The position numbers and the translations under genes are program-made. Below, one piece after another: positions 23,297-31,963 of a stretch of DNA of 42,731 nt (position 1 is its first letter; each line of letters opens with the position of its first letter). The notes under the pieces were generated by a model, which saw only the letters and a program-made list of their open reading frames with translations, did not search any database and had not been told where the DNA came from. Origin of the DNA: Pseudonocardia lacus (GTDB taxonomy: Bacteria; Actinomycetota; Actinomycetes; Mycobacteriales; Pseudonocardiaceae); the NCBI RefSeq assembly GCF_018531445.1, contig NZ_JAHDTH010000043.1, positions 1 through 42,731 on the forward strand. Direction: 5' to 3'.

Positions 23297-25068
23297 GGCA
23301 GCTCCGCCGTCAGCCGCGTGCCGCCGCCCTCGGGGCTGTCCAGGTGCAGGACGCCGCCGATCGCCTCGATCCGGTCGCGGATGTTGGCCAGGCCGGTGCC
23401 GGCCGCGATGCCGGCTCCGCCGGGGCCGTCGTCGGCGACGCGGACGTGCAGCACGTCGCCGTCGCGGTGCACGTCGACCTCCACGCGCTGCGGGGCGGCG
23501 TGCCGGGCCGCGTTGGTGAGCGCTTCGCACACCAGGAAGTACGCGGTGGCCTCGACCGCGTCCGGGAGCCGCTCGTCGAGGATGGCGCTGCGGGTGGGCA
23601 GGCCCATCCGCTCGATCACGCCCTCCAGCGAGGGCCGCAGCCCGGACTGGGTCAGCACCGGCGGGTGGATGCCCCTGGCCAGCCCGCGCAGCTCGCTGGT
23701 GGCGGCCCGCAGGTCGGAGCGGGCGCGCTCGATCGCGGCGTAGACGTCGGTGCCGGGGCGGGCCTTCTGCCGGGCCTCGCCCAGGCTGGCCGCGGCGACC
23801 AGCAGGGTCTGCTGCGCGCCGTCGTGCAGGTCGCGCTCGATCTGCTGGCGCCCGCGCAGCTCCGCCTCGGCCATCCGGGCCCGCGACTGCTGCACCTCGC
23901 GCAGCCGGCCCTTCAGGTCGGCCTGCAGGTAGTAGTTCTCCAGGGCGAAGCTGCACGCCGCGACCGCCGGCGCCACCAGCGCGGGGTGCCGCTGCAGCGC
24001 CGGGTCGAGCAGCAGCAGCGCGAGCGGGTCGCCGCCGGTGGAGCTGACCCGCACGGGCCAGCGCCCGTCGGCCGGGGCCCGCGCGCCCACCACGACGTCG
24101 TCGACGTCGACGTAGACCTGCTGGCGGGGCAGCCAGAACAGCAGCACGAGGGTGTCGTCGCGCAGGCTCTGGCGCAGCTCGGCCTGGATGTCCGGGCCGC
24201 TGGGCGAGCGGACCAGGCGCACGACCAGGTCGGCCAGCGCGGCCCGGGTGAGCCCGCGGCGCAGGGCGCTGGTCAGGAACGCGACCGGGGTGAACAGCGC
24301 CGCCACCCCGATGGCCGCGCGCAGCGCGTCGACGGTGGTGTCGGGCAGCGCGAAGAACCAGGCGAGCAGGTACGCCGAGCCGCTGACCATGACCGTCGCC
24401 GCGGCCACCATCCCGGGCACCGCGTCGATGCGGTCGACGCTGCGGGAGCGGCGCACCTTCAGCAGCAGCGGCACGAGCACCGGCACCGCGACCACGACGA
24501 TCCCGACGGTGGAGACGGTGTTGAGCGCGTCGCGGAACGGCTGGTCCGGCCACAGCGTGGGCCACCAGGTGGCGTCGCGGTAGCCGCGCCCCACCCACTC
24601 CTTCTCCGACACGAACGCCAGCACCAGCTTGGAGCCGACCACCCAGCCGCCGAGCAGCGCGACGTAGGCCCGGTCCCACCACCGGGTCAGCTGCGGGTCG
24701 GGGTAGCGCAGCAGCGCGTAGACCCCGAAGACGAACCACAGGTACCCGCACACGTAGGCGACGAACGGCAGCGGGAACACCTGCCACGCCGGCGGCCACG
24801 ACCAGCCCCACGACCACAGGTAGAACACCGCGACCAGGACGAGCGCGACGCCGGTGCCGCGCTGCTGGCGCTCCTCCAGCAGGACGATGCCGGTCGCGGT
24901 GAACGAGACCGCGACCAGCACGTTGATCAGGCCGAGGACCGGGCTGGTGACCAGCAGCGGCCACGACGACACCAGCCCCACGCCCGCGGCGAGCAGCGCC
25001 CCGCCCGCCGCCCACCGGCGGACCTGCCGCCTGCGCCGGCCGGGCGCGGGGTCCGCGACGCTGACCAC
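23287..25068 (-). CDS. Large multi-helix sensor histidine kinase (LiaS/NarL-type H-box)
   Basis: A 593-residue kinase with about eight N-terminal membrane helices (residues 20-290) and a cytoplasmic sensor-like region of about 100 residues (RDDTLVLLFWLPRQQVYVD, then FALENYYLQADLKGRL) before the H-box IERDLHDGAQQTLLV, with the phospho-acceptor at about His415. The HATPase_c domain has CEALTNAARHAAPQ, DDGPGGAG and GTGLANIRDRIEAIGG. The motif DLHDGAQQ is the LiaS/DesK-like variant. I chose GTG at 25068 because GGAGG lies eight bases upstream; GTG at 25077 lacks space for a ribosome site. It is a complete pair with the regulator at 22637. Confidence 0.9.
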   Translation of the reverse strand: MVSVADPAPGRRRRQVRRWAAGGALLAAGVGLVSSWPLLVTSPVLGLINVLVAVSFTATGIVLLEERQQRGTGVALVLVAVFYLWSWGWSWPPAWQVFPLPFVAYVCGYLWFVFGVYALLRYPDPQLTRWWDRAYVALLGGWVVGSKLVLAFVSEKEWVGRGYRDATWWPTLWPDQPFRDALNTVSTVGIVVVAVPVLVPLLLKVRRSRSVDRIDAVPGMVAAATVMVSGSAYLLAWFFALPDTTVDALRAAIGVAALFTPVAFLTSALRRGLTRAALADLVVRLVRSPSGPDIQAELRQSLRDDTLVLLFWLPRQQVYVDVDDVVVGARAPADGRWPVRVSSTGGDPLALLLLDPALQRHPALVAPAVAACSFALENYYLQADLKGRLREVQQSRARMAEAELRGRQQIERDLHDGAQQTLLVAAASLGEARQKARPGTDVYAAIERARSDLRAATSELRGLARGIHPPVLTQSGLRPSLEGVIERMGLPTRSAILDERLPDAVEATAYFLVCEALTNAARHAAPQRVEVDVHRDGDVLHVRVADDGPGGAGIAAGTGLANIRDRIEAIGGVLHLDSPEGGGTRLTAELPCG

Positions 25069-25249
25069 CAGGCCCACCTCCGGATTCTCGACCCGCGTCG
25101 GAGGGCACCGACACCGGGGAAACGCGCACCCCCCGGCGGCGTCCGGCGCAACCGGTGGGTCCTGGTGCCCGCCGCGATGACCGATCCACCATGCCCTGTC
25201 ACCGTGCGTGCTCGCGGCGCGGGCGGGGGACGTTAACGGGGGGTGCCCC

Positions 25250-25921
25250 TCACCGCCGACCCGGCGAGACCAGCCCCGTCTCGTACCCGAGCACCACCGC
25301 CTGGACGCGGTCGCGCAGGCCGAGCTTCTGCAGGATGCGGCTCACGTGGGTCTTGGTCGTCTGCTCGGCGATGAACAGCGCCCGGGCGATCTCCAGGTTC
25401 GACAGGCCCCGCGCGACCAGCACCAGCACCTCCCGCTCCCGCTCGGTGAGCGCGGCGAGCCGGCCCGCGACCCCGGGATCGCGGGGCCGGGACTCGACGA
25501 ACCGCTCGATGAGGCGCCGGGTGATGCTCGGGGCCAGCAGCGCCTCCCCGCCGGCGACCACCCGCACCGCCCGCAGCAGGTCGTCGGGTTCGGAGTCCTT
25601 GAGCAGGAAGCCGCTGGCGCCCGCGAGCAGGGCCCCGTAGACGTGGTCGTCGACGTCGAAGGTCGTCAGCACCAGGACGCGCGGCGGGCGGGGGCCGGCC
25701 CGGTCGGGGTCGAGCAGCTCCCGGGTGGCGGCGAGCCCGTCCAGCACCGGCATCCGCACGTCCATGAGCACGACGTCGGGTTCCAGTGCGCGGGCCCGGT
25801 CGAGGCCGACCCGCCCGTTCTCGGCCTCCGCGACGACGGTCATGTCGTCCTGCGCGTCCAGGATCGACCGGATGCCAAGGCGGATCATGGGCTGGTCGTC
25901 GACGACGAGGACGCGGATCAC
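25250..25921 (-). CDS. NarL-family response regulator
   Basis: A 223-residue regulator starting at GTG 25921, overlapping the kinase stop as GTGA. Receiver motifs: VVDDQPMIRLG, Asp54 in VLMDVRMPVLDG, VLTTFDVDDHV and Lys in GFLLKDSEPDD. HTH: LTEREREVLVLVARGLSN followed by LEIARALFIAEQTTKTHVS. It is the partner of the kinase at 25918. About 180 bp separate its stop from the start of the neighbouring kinase on the same strand, so this is a distinct transcription unit. Confidence 0.92.
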   Translation of the reverse strand: MIRVLVVDDQPMIRLGIRSILDAQDDMTVVAEAENGRVGLDRARALEPDVVLMDVRMPVLDGLAATRELLDPDRAGPRPPRVLVLTTFDVDDHVYGALLAGASGFLLKDSEPDDLLRAVRVVAGGEALLAPSITRRLIERFVESRPRDPGVAGRLAALTEREREVLVLVARGLSNLEIARALFIAEQTTKTHVSRILQKLGLRDRVQAVVLGYETGLVSPGRR

Positions 25922-27147
25922 GCGGTGCTCCCGGGGGCGGGGGACAGGGGCAGCCGGGCGGTGACGCGGAAGCCGCCGTCGGGGTCCGGGCCGGAGGTGA
26001 CCGAGCCGCCCAGCAGCTCGGCGCGCTCGCGCATGCCCACCAGGCCGTGCCGGGTGCGCGTCGACCCGGTGGTGTCCGCGGGGGGCGGCGCCCAGGGCGC
26101 CGTTCCGGGGCCGTTCTCGACCGTGACCACCAGGTACTCGGCGTCGGTGCCGATCGCCACCGCGGCCTCCGCGCCCGGCGCGTGCCGCACCGCGTTGCTC
26201 AGGGCCTCCTGCACGATCCGGTAGACGGTCGTGCCGATCGTGTCCGAGACGGGCGGCAGGTCGGGGGCGACGGCGAGGCGCGCGGGCGCCCCACGCCGGT
26301 CGGCGTCGTGGACGAGCGCGGCGAGCTCGGCCATGCCGGGCGCGGGCGCCAGCCCGACGGTCACCTGCCCGCCCGGTTCGGCGTCGTCGGCGCGCAGCAC
26401 GCCGAGCAGCCTGCGCATTTCGCCCATGGCCGAGCGGGCGCCCGCGGCGATGTCGGCGAACTCGGCCCTGGCCGCGTCGTCGAGGTACGGCAGCCGGTAG
26501 CGCGCCGACGTGGCCTGCATGTGGACCACGGACATGCTGTGCGCGACGACGTCGTGCAACTCCCGCGCGATCCGGGTGCGTTCCTCGACGAGCGCGCGGC
26601 GGGCCTGGGCGACCTCGACGTCGCGCCGCGCGTCGGCGAGGTCGCGCCGGATCCGCGCGCGCTGCCGGTAGCTCACCACGGCGATCAGCACGAGCAGCGC
26701 GCTGCCGGTGTAGGCGACCAGTGCCGGGCCGGCGTGCCCGGCTTCGCGCCCGCCGGGGTCGAGGACGACCAGGAGCATGCAGGCCAGGGACGTGCCCCAC
26801 CACACTGCGACGGCGGTCCGCCAGTGGTGCAGGGCGGCGACCAGACCGACCTGGCCCACCACCGTGACGATGCTGACGGTCGACAGCGGCCACAGCTGGC
26901 CGGGCGCGGTGTGGCCGCTCCATGCCAGCACGCCCGACGCCGCGCACTGCAGCAGCGCACCGGCGTAGGGGGCCGGGATCGACAGCGGCAGCGCCGCCCC
27001 CGACGCCGTCGCGGCGAAGAAGGCCACCAGCAGCGGGACGGCGTGGCCCGCCGACGCGTCCTGGGCCAGCGCGATCACCAGGAAGGCCGCGACCGCCGCG
27101 GTGCACGGGTACCAGAGCGGGGCGGGTCGCGGCCGGGGGCGGATCAC
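25918..27147 (-). CDS. NarL/DesK-family sensor histidine kinase
   Basis: A 409-residue kinase with four to five membrane helices in the first 160 residues, a coiled-coil-like linker (RARIRRDLADARRDVEVAQA) and the H-box RIARELHDVVAHSMS with His198. The ATPase domain has VQEALSNAVRHAPGA, a short insertion rich in Pro, and TRHGLVGMRERAELLGGS. GTG at 27147 has GGAGG nine bases upstream. It is divergent from the DUF2306 gene at 27388 across 240 bp, which may hold promoters for both; a kinase/regulator pair next to a membrane protein suggests, but does not show, regulation of that gene. Confidence 0.9.
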   Translation of the reverse strand: MIRPRPRPAPLWYPCTAAVAAFLVIALAQDASAGHAVPLLVAFFAATASGAALPLSIPAPYAGALLQCAASGVLAWSGHTAPGQLWPLSTVSIVTVVGQVGLVAALHHWRTAVAVWWGTSLACMLLVVLDPGGREAGHAGPALVAYTGSALLVLIAVVSYRQRARIRRDLADARRDVEVAQARRALVEERTRIARELHDVVAHSMSVVHMQATSARYRLPYLDDAARAEFADIAAGARSAMGEMRRLLGVLRADDAEPGGQVTVGLAPAPGMAELAALVHDADRRGAPARLAVAPDLPPVSDTIGTTVYRIVQEALSNAVRHAPGAEAAVAIGTDAEYLVVTVENGPGTAPWAPPPADTTGSTRTRHGLVGMRERAELLGGSVTSGPDPDGGFRVTARLPLSPAPGSTA

Positions 27148-27387
27148 CGGGGTCCCCTCCGCATCGCTGGGGCAGGTCGCTGGAGAAACGGCAGGCGCGG
27201 CGAGCGTAACCCGACCGCTCCGCCGCCCGGATGCCCCGCGGGAGCCACCCGACCCCCTACGCCGGAGCTACGTCGGCTCGCTCGCGGGTCCGGGCGCGGA
27301 CGGCTCCCGGGCGTGACGCGCAGGCAGCGGTCCCGCCCCCACGCTCTGTCCGTCCCCGACCGCTCCCGTTGACTCCTGGAGATCGCG

Positions 27388-28143
27388 ATGACAGTCCCGC
27401 CGCAGGTCGGCACGGCCGCTCCCGCCGGCGCCCCGGCTTCCCCGAGGCCGGCCGGCCGGCGCGTCAGCTGGCTCGTGGTCGCCCTGACCAGCCTGGCGAT
27501 CGTCGGCTACGTCGTCGCGACCTACGCCCGGGGCAGCCTGGAGACCCTGGCCGAGCAGGAGGCGGGCCTGGCCACGACCTACGCCGGTCGCCCCGCGCTG
27601 GTCCAGGTCGCGTTCTACGCCCACATCGTCTTCTCCGCGGTCGCGCTGGGGATCGGGCCGCTGCAGTTCGTCAGGGCCCTGCGGCGGCGCCGGCCGCGGG
27701 TGCACCGCTGGGTCGGGCGGGCCTACCTGGTCTGCGTCCTGGTCGGGGCGGCGGCGAGCCTGGTGATGGCCTTCGTGAACTCCGCGGCCCTCAACGGGTT
27801 CTTCGGGTTCGGCGCCCTGGCGGTGCTGTGGGGCTGGACCGCGTGGCGGGGCTGGGGCGCCGCGCGCGCCGGCGACTTCCGCGGCCACCAGGCCTGGATG
27901 ATCCGCTCCTTCGCGCTGACCTACGCCGGGGTCACGCTGCGGGTGTGGTTCGGGGCGCTGATCGGGGTGCAGCTGCTGCTCGGCGGGAGCGCCGACCCGG
28001 ACGCGGTCATCGACACCGCCTACGCGGCCCTGCCGTTCCTGAGCTGGCTGCCGAATCTGGTCGTCGCCGAGTTGCTGCTGCGCCGCCGCGGCCTGCCCGC
28101 GCTCGGTGTGGTGGACCGCCGGCCCGCCCGAGCGGGCCGGTGA
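27388..28143 (+). CDS. DUF2306 family membrane protein
   Basis: A 251-residue membrane protein with an N-terminal helix, a loop carrying LATTYAGRPALVQVAFYAHI, and five further helices. HIVFSAVALGIGPLQFVRALR with the following RRRRPRVHRWVGRAYL is the DUF2306 hallmark, as is RGHQAWMIRSFALTYAGVTLR. The family is of unknown function; conserved His residues in the helices recall cytochrome-like proteins, but no heme motif can be claimed. ATG at 27388 has CTGGAG eight to ten bases upstream. The next gene on this strand starts 108 bp after its stop. Confidence 0.88.
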   Translation: MTVPPQVGTAAPAGAPASPRPAGRRVSWLVVALTSLAIVGYVVATYARGSLETLAEQEAGLATTYAGRPALVQVAFYAHIVFSAVALGIGPLQFVRALRRRRPRVHRWVGRAYLVCVLVGAAASLVMAFVNSAALNGFFGFGALAVLWGWTAWRGWGAARAGDFRGHQAWMIRSFALTYAGVTLRVWFGALIGVQLLLGGSADPDAVIDTAYAALPFLSWLPNLVVAELLLRRRGLPALGVVDRRPARAGR

Positions 28144-28251
28144 CCCGGACGATGGCGCTCCTGGCGGGCCTCCTGCACCTTTCGATGGCATCGCGGACCT
28201 TCGATCCTCCGCATCTCGTGAGGAGGCCCCGCCCGATCCCAGACTCCGTCC

Positions 28252-29184
28252 ATGACGTCCTTCGAGAGCAACGCCGAGCAGGCCACCGTCCAGACGCGCC
28301 TGATCGCCCCACCACCCCCACCCCGGGGCGGCCTGCTGGAGCCGGTGCGCCGCCACCCGCTGCTCAGCTTCTTCGTGCTGGCCAACCTGATGAGCTGGCT
28401 GGCCTGGCTGCCCTACATCCTGTCGCAGAACGGGTTGGGTGTCTGGGACTTCCGCTTCCCGGAGATCATGGGCACCAGCCAGCTGTTGGGCATGCTGCCC
28501 GGCGCCTACCTCGGCCCGATCGCCTCGGCGCTGTTCGTCACCGCGGTCGCCGAGGGGCGGCCCGGGTTGCGGCGCTGGCTCGGCCGGATGTGGCGCTGGC
28601 GGGTCCGCTGGCACTGGTACGCGGTCGCCCTGCTCGGGGTGCCGGCGTTCATGGTGGGCTCCGGGCTGGCCTTCTCCGGCGGCGAGATCAACGCGCCGTC
28701 GATGATGGTGGTCGCCGCCTACGTGCCCGGCCTGCTGCTCCAGATGATCACGACCGGGCTGGCCGAGGAGCCGGGCTGGCGCGACTTCGCGCTGCCCCGG
28801 GTGCAGCGCCGCTTCGGGCCGCTGGGCGGCACGATGGTGCTGGGTCCGATCTGGTCGCTGTGGCACATGCCGCTGTTCCTCACCGAGTGGGGCGGCTGGC
28901 CGGACGTGGACTGGAACCGCCCGGTGGCCTTCACCGTGTTCTGCCTCGCCTTCAACATCGTGATGACCTGGGTGTTCAACCGCACCGGGGAGAGCCTGCC
29001 GCTGGCGATGCTGCTGCACGTCAGCGTGAACAACTTCGCCTCGATCGTGTGGGCGGAGATGTTCCCGGCGCTCGACGTCGTGCAGACGTACTGGGCGATG
29101 GCCTTCGGCGCGATCGTGGCCGCCGCGTTGGTCCTGATCGGGACCCGCGGCCGGCTCGGGTACCAGGTGCCCGACCGCCGGTGA
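28252..29184 (+). CDS. CPBP-family intramembrane metalloprotease
   Basis: A 310-residue membrane protein with the three CPBP (Abi/CAAX-protease-like) motifs: EEPGWR with Glu172/Glu173, WSLWHMP with His205 and HVSVNN with His256 and Asn260. About eight helices surround them. The family includes prenyl-protein processing enzymes in eukaryotes and bacteriocin self-immunity or regulatory proteases in bacteria. It may process a membrane substrate linked to the adjacent two-component system. Start is ATG at 28252, in a weak context with no clear ribosome site. It ends 11 bp before the convergent regulator. Confidence 0.9.
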   Translation: MTSFESNAEQATVQTRLIAPPPPPRGGLLEPVRRHPLLSFFVLANLMSWLAWLPYILSQNGLGVWDFRFPEIMGTSQLLGMLPGAYLGPIASALFVTAVAEGRPGLRRWLGRMWRWRVRWHWYAVALLGVPAFMVGSGLAFSGGEINAPSMMVVAAYVPGLLLQMITTGLAEEPGWRDFALPRVQRRFGPLGGTMVLGPIWSLWHMPLFLTEWGGWPDVDWNRPVAFTVFCLAFNIVMTWVFNRTGESLPLAMLLHVSVNNFASIVWAEMFPALDVVQTYWAMAFGAIVAAALVLIGTRGRLGYQVPDRR

Positions 29185-29195
29185 CGGGGACGGGC

Positions 29196-29864
29196 TCAGC
29201 TGCCCGGGACGGCGACGACCCGGTTCTGGTAGGCCCAGACGACCGCCTGCAGCCGGGACTGCACGCCCAGCTTGGGCAGCATCCGCGCCAGGTGCGACTT
29301 CACCGTCGACACCTCGACGACCAGGGTGCGGGCGATGTCGTCGTTCGACATCCCCTGGGCGAGCAGCAGCAGGATCTCCTGCTCGCGCGGGGTGAGCAGG
29401 TCCTCGGCGCGCCGGGCCGTCACCGGCTGCAGCCGGCGGCGGTGCACGAACTCCTCCAGGATGCGCCGGGTGAGGGTCTGGTCGATGGTGCCCTGACCGG
29501 CCGCGACCTGGCGCACGGCGTGCACGATGGCCTCCGGCGGGGCGTCCTTGAGCAGGAAGCCCGACGCCCCGGCCTCCAGTGCGCCGAAGACGTAGTCGTC
29601 GAGGTCGAAGGTGGTCAGCACGAGGACGGGCACCTGCGGGTCGGCGTCCGGACCGCACAGCTCGCGGGCCACCTCGATGCCGTTGCGCCCGGGCATCCGG
29701 ATGTCCAGGCAGGCGACGTCGGGCACCCGGTCGCGGGCCAGCGCCAGCGCCTCGACCCCGTCCTGCGCGACGCCGACCACCTCGATGTCGTCCTCGGCGG
29801 ACAGCAGCGCCGACAGCCCGGCGCGCACCAGGTGCTGGTCGTCGGCGATGAGCACGCGGATCAT
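29196..29864 (-). CDS. NarL-family response regulator
   Basis: A 222-residue regulator starting at ATG 29864, overlapping the kinase stop as ATGA. Receiver: IADDQHLVRAG, Asp54 in CLDIRMPGRNG, VLTTFDLDDYV and Lys in GFLLKDAPPEA. HTH: LTPREQEILLLLAQGMSN followed by DDIARTLVVEVSTVKSHLA. It pairs with the kinase at 29861. It converges on the CPBP protease gene with an 11-bp gap. Confidence 0.92.
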   Translation of the reverse strand: MIRVLIADDQHLVRAGLSALLSAEDDIEVVGVAQDGVEALALARDRVPDVACLDIRMPGRNGIEVARELCGPDADPQVPVLVLTTFDLDDYVFGALEAGASGFLLKDAPPEAIVHAVRQVAAGQGTIDQTLTRRILEEFVHRRRLQPVTARRAEDLLTPREQEILLLLAQGMSNDDIARTLVVEVSTVKSHLARMLPKLGVQSRLQAVVWAYQNRVVAVPGS

Positions 29865-31108
29865 GCGGGGTCCTCCGGGGGTGTCGTGGGCGCGGGGGCC
29901 GGGTCCTCGACCGGGAGCACCAGGCGCACCTCCCAGCCGCCGTCCGCGGTGGCGCCGTAGCTGAGGTCGGCGCCGACCAGCTGGGCCCGCTCGGCCATGC
30001 CGAGCAGCCCGAACCCGCCGCCGGGCCCGGGGTCGGGGCCGGTGGGCGCGGCATTGCGCACGGTGACGGCGAGCCGACCGTCGCGCGGCTCGCCGATCTC
30101 GACCACGCACCGCGCGCCGGGGGCGTGCACGGCGGCGTTGGTCAACGACTCCTGCACCATCCGGTGCGCGACGAGCCGGGCGAGCGGGCCCAGGCCGTGG
30201 TCCAGGTCCCCGGGCGGCACGACGAGGTCGATCTCGGCCCCCGCCGCCCGGCGGGTCTCGACCAGCGCGGCCAGCGCGTCGAGGCCCTCCACCGGGCGGG
30301 TGGCGTCGGCGTCCTCGCGCAGCAGGCCGACCAGCCGCCGCAGGTCGTCGAGCACGGCCCGGCTCTGCGCGCGGACCTGGCGCGCGGAGTCCTTCGCCGC
30401 GGCGGGGTCGGCGTCGATCTGGCGGTCCATCGCCGCGGCCATCAGCGCGATCCCGGACATGTGGTGGGCGGCGATGTCGTGCAGCTCCCGCGACATCGCC
30501 ATCCGCTCGCGCGACACCGCGGCCTGCAGCAGCGCGTCCTGCTCGCGGCGCAGCGCCAGCACCTCGTGCTCGCGGGCCCGGCGGGCGTCGCGCTGCGCGG
30601 CGTTCACCAGCCCGAGCAGCAGCGCCAGCCCGACGACGATGATCCCCTGCAGCACCGCGCGGACGACCGCCGGGGCGATGTCCGGCGCGCCCGCGCGCAC
30701 CTCGTCGAGGAACTGCCCGGTCGCCACCACCGCCGCGGTGAGCGCCAGCCCGGCCCACGTGCGCGGTCCCGGGCGGGAGACGACGGCGAGGTACACCGCG
30801 GCCAACCCGGCGACACCGCCCAGGCTGACCGTCCCGCCCGGGGCCGCCCACACCAGCACCAGCGCGACGGCGGCCAGCACCGGCGGCACCACGGCGGGGA
30901 ACCGGCCGGCCCATGCCACGCCCAGCGCCTGCGCCGCGAGCACCGCGACCACCACCCACCACCCCGCGCTGCCCGGCGGCGGGGGCAGGCCGGGTTCGGC
31001 TTCGGGGCCGCCGACGACCGGCAGCACGAGCAGCATGCCGATCGAGACGGCCCCGCACACGGCCGCGGCCACCGGGTGCAGCGGTGCCGCCTGCGCGGGT
31101 CGGGACAC
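29861..31108 (-). CDS. NarL/DesK-family sensor histidine kinase
   Basis: A 415-residue kinase with about five to six membrane helices in residues 10-170, a short coiled coil (RRAREHEVLALRREQDALL) and the H-box MSRELHDIAAHHMSGI with His210. The ATPase domain has VQESLTNAAVHAPGA and GGGFGLLGMAERAQLVGA. GTG at 31108 has GGAGGT five bases upstream. It is divergent from the lipoprotein gene at 31311 across about 200 bp containing a perfect 8-bp hairpin (31249-31266). Signal unknown. Confidence 0.9.
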   Translation of the reverse strand: MSRPAQAAPLHPVAAAVCGAVSIGMLLVLPVVGGPEAEPGLPPPPGSAGWWVVVAVLAAQALGVAWAGRFPAVVPPVLAAVALVLVWAAPGGTVSLGGVAGLAAVYLAVVSRPGPRTWAGLALTAAVVATGQFLDEVRAGAPDIAPAVVRAVLQGIIVVGLALLLGLVNAAQRDARRAREHEVLALRREQDALLQAAVSRERMAMSRELHDIAAHHMSGIALMAAAMDRQIDADPAAAKDSARQVRAQSRAVLDDLRRLVGLLREDADATRPVEGLDALAALVETRRAAGAEIDLVVPPGDLDHGLGPLARLVAHRMVQESLTNAAVHAPGARCVVEIGEPRDGRLAVTVRNAAPTGPDPGPGGGFGLLGMAERAQLVGADLSYGATADGGWEVRLVLPVEDPAPAPTTPPEDPA

Positions 31109-31248
31109 GGGCGACCTCCGCGGCTCGGCTCGTCGGGCGGTCCGTCGCGCCCGTCCCCATCATCGGGCACGGCGCCGACCGACCGTGCGCCGGCAGTGAC
31201 CCCGGCGGCTCAGGCGGGTTGCGGGGCGCTCAGCCGCAGGGTCTTGGT

Positions 31249-31266
31249 GCCGGGACCCGTCCCGGC
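31249..31266. promoter_or_regulatory. Small perfect hairpin in the kinase/lipoprotein divergent gap
   Basis: GCCGGGAC (31249-31256) and GTCCCGGC (31259-31266) pair perfectly around two bases. It could be an operator in the divergent promoter region. GC-rich hairpins occur by chance in such DNA, so the weight is low. Confidence 0.35.
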
Positions 31267-31310
31267 TGACCGCCTCGGGGCAGTCGTGAGCGCGCCGCGG
31301 GCCCGCCGCG

Positions 31311-31859
31311 GTGGTCGCGGCCGCCGCCTGCCTGCTGGTGCTCGCCGGCTGCGCGGGTGCCTCGCAACCCGCCGCGCCCGATCCCGCCCCGTCCGCCGCG
31401 ACCGGCGCCGCAGGCGCCGGTGGCGTCGCCACAGAGCCGGACCCGTCCGACTCGTTCGGGCGGCGCAGCGAGGACAACGACTACTGGCCGCGGTCGGTGC
31501 AGCTGGGGCTGAACGCGCAGCTGGCCGAGGTGGTCGTCGACGGGGACGGCTTCACGCTCTACCGCTTCGACGACGACGCCGATCCGTCCCGCTCCACCTG
31601 CTCGGGCGGGTGCGTGAAGAAGTGGCCGCCGGTGCCGGTCAACGACCGGATCACCTTCCGCAACCTGGACCCCGAGCAGCTCGGGGCGGTGCCGCGGGCC
31701 GACGGCACCCTGCAGCTGACGGTCGGCGGCTGGCCCGCCTACCGGTTCGCCGAGGACCAGGTGCCCGGGCAGACCGCCGGGCAGGGCGTGGACGACAAGT
31801 GGTCGGTGCTCGGCCCGGACGGCAGCCGGGCCGGGAGGAGCAGGTCGGGGTCGAGCTGA
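31311..31859 (+). CDS. COG4315-type lipoprotein with Secreted_rep motifs (start probably frameshifted)
   Basis: The mature part has two copies of the repeat typical of this family: GFTLYRFDDDADPSRSTCSG with CVKKWPPV, and YRFAEDQVPGQTAGQG with DDKWSVLGPDG. A lipobox LAGCAG ends a hydrophobic stretch. As read, the only in-frame start is GTG at 31311, giving a 182-residue protein whose signal peptide lacks any basic residue. One base out of frame, GTG at 31286 has GGGG six bases upstream and encodes SAPRARR, the expected basic n-region, leading straight into VVAAAACLLVLAGC if one G were removed near 31310. This suggests a one-base insertion or a sequencing error. Function of the family is unknown; members are extracytoplasmic. 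Confidence 0.78.
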   Translation: MVAAAACLLVLAGCAGASQPAAPDPAPSAATGAAGAGGVATEPDPSDSFGRRSEDNDYWPRSVQLGLNAQLAEVVVDGDGFTLYRFDDDADPSRSTCSGGCVKKWPPVPVNDRITFRNLDPEQLGAVPRADGTLQLTVGGWPAYRFAEDQVPGQTAGQGVDDKWSVLGPDGSRAGRSRSGSS

Positions 31860-31963
31860 TCCCGCGGTGAGTGACACCCGCGTCGCGACTGGGGGGCCGC
31901 GGCGGGGCCCGACGTGGGAAGGACACCGGCCGGGACGGGCCGGGGAGAAGGGGGGTCGCGGGG

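Noticed and set aside
22637..25192. An 851-codon minus-strand frame that would fuse the kinase region to the regulator
   Set aside because: In that frame the kinase region reads as low-complexity sequence. The kinase is in another frame with all its motifs, and the regulator starts at GTG 23296.
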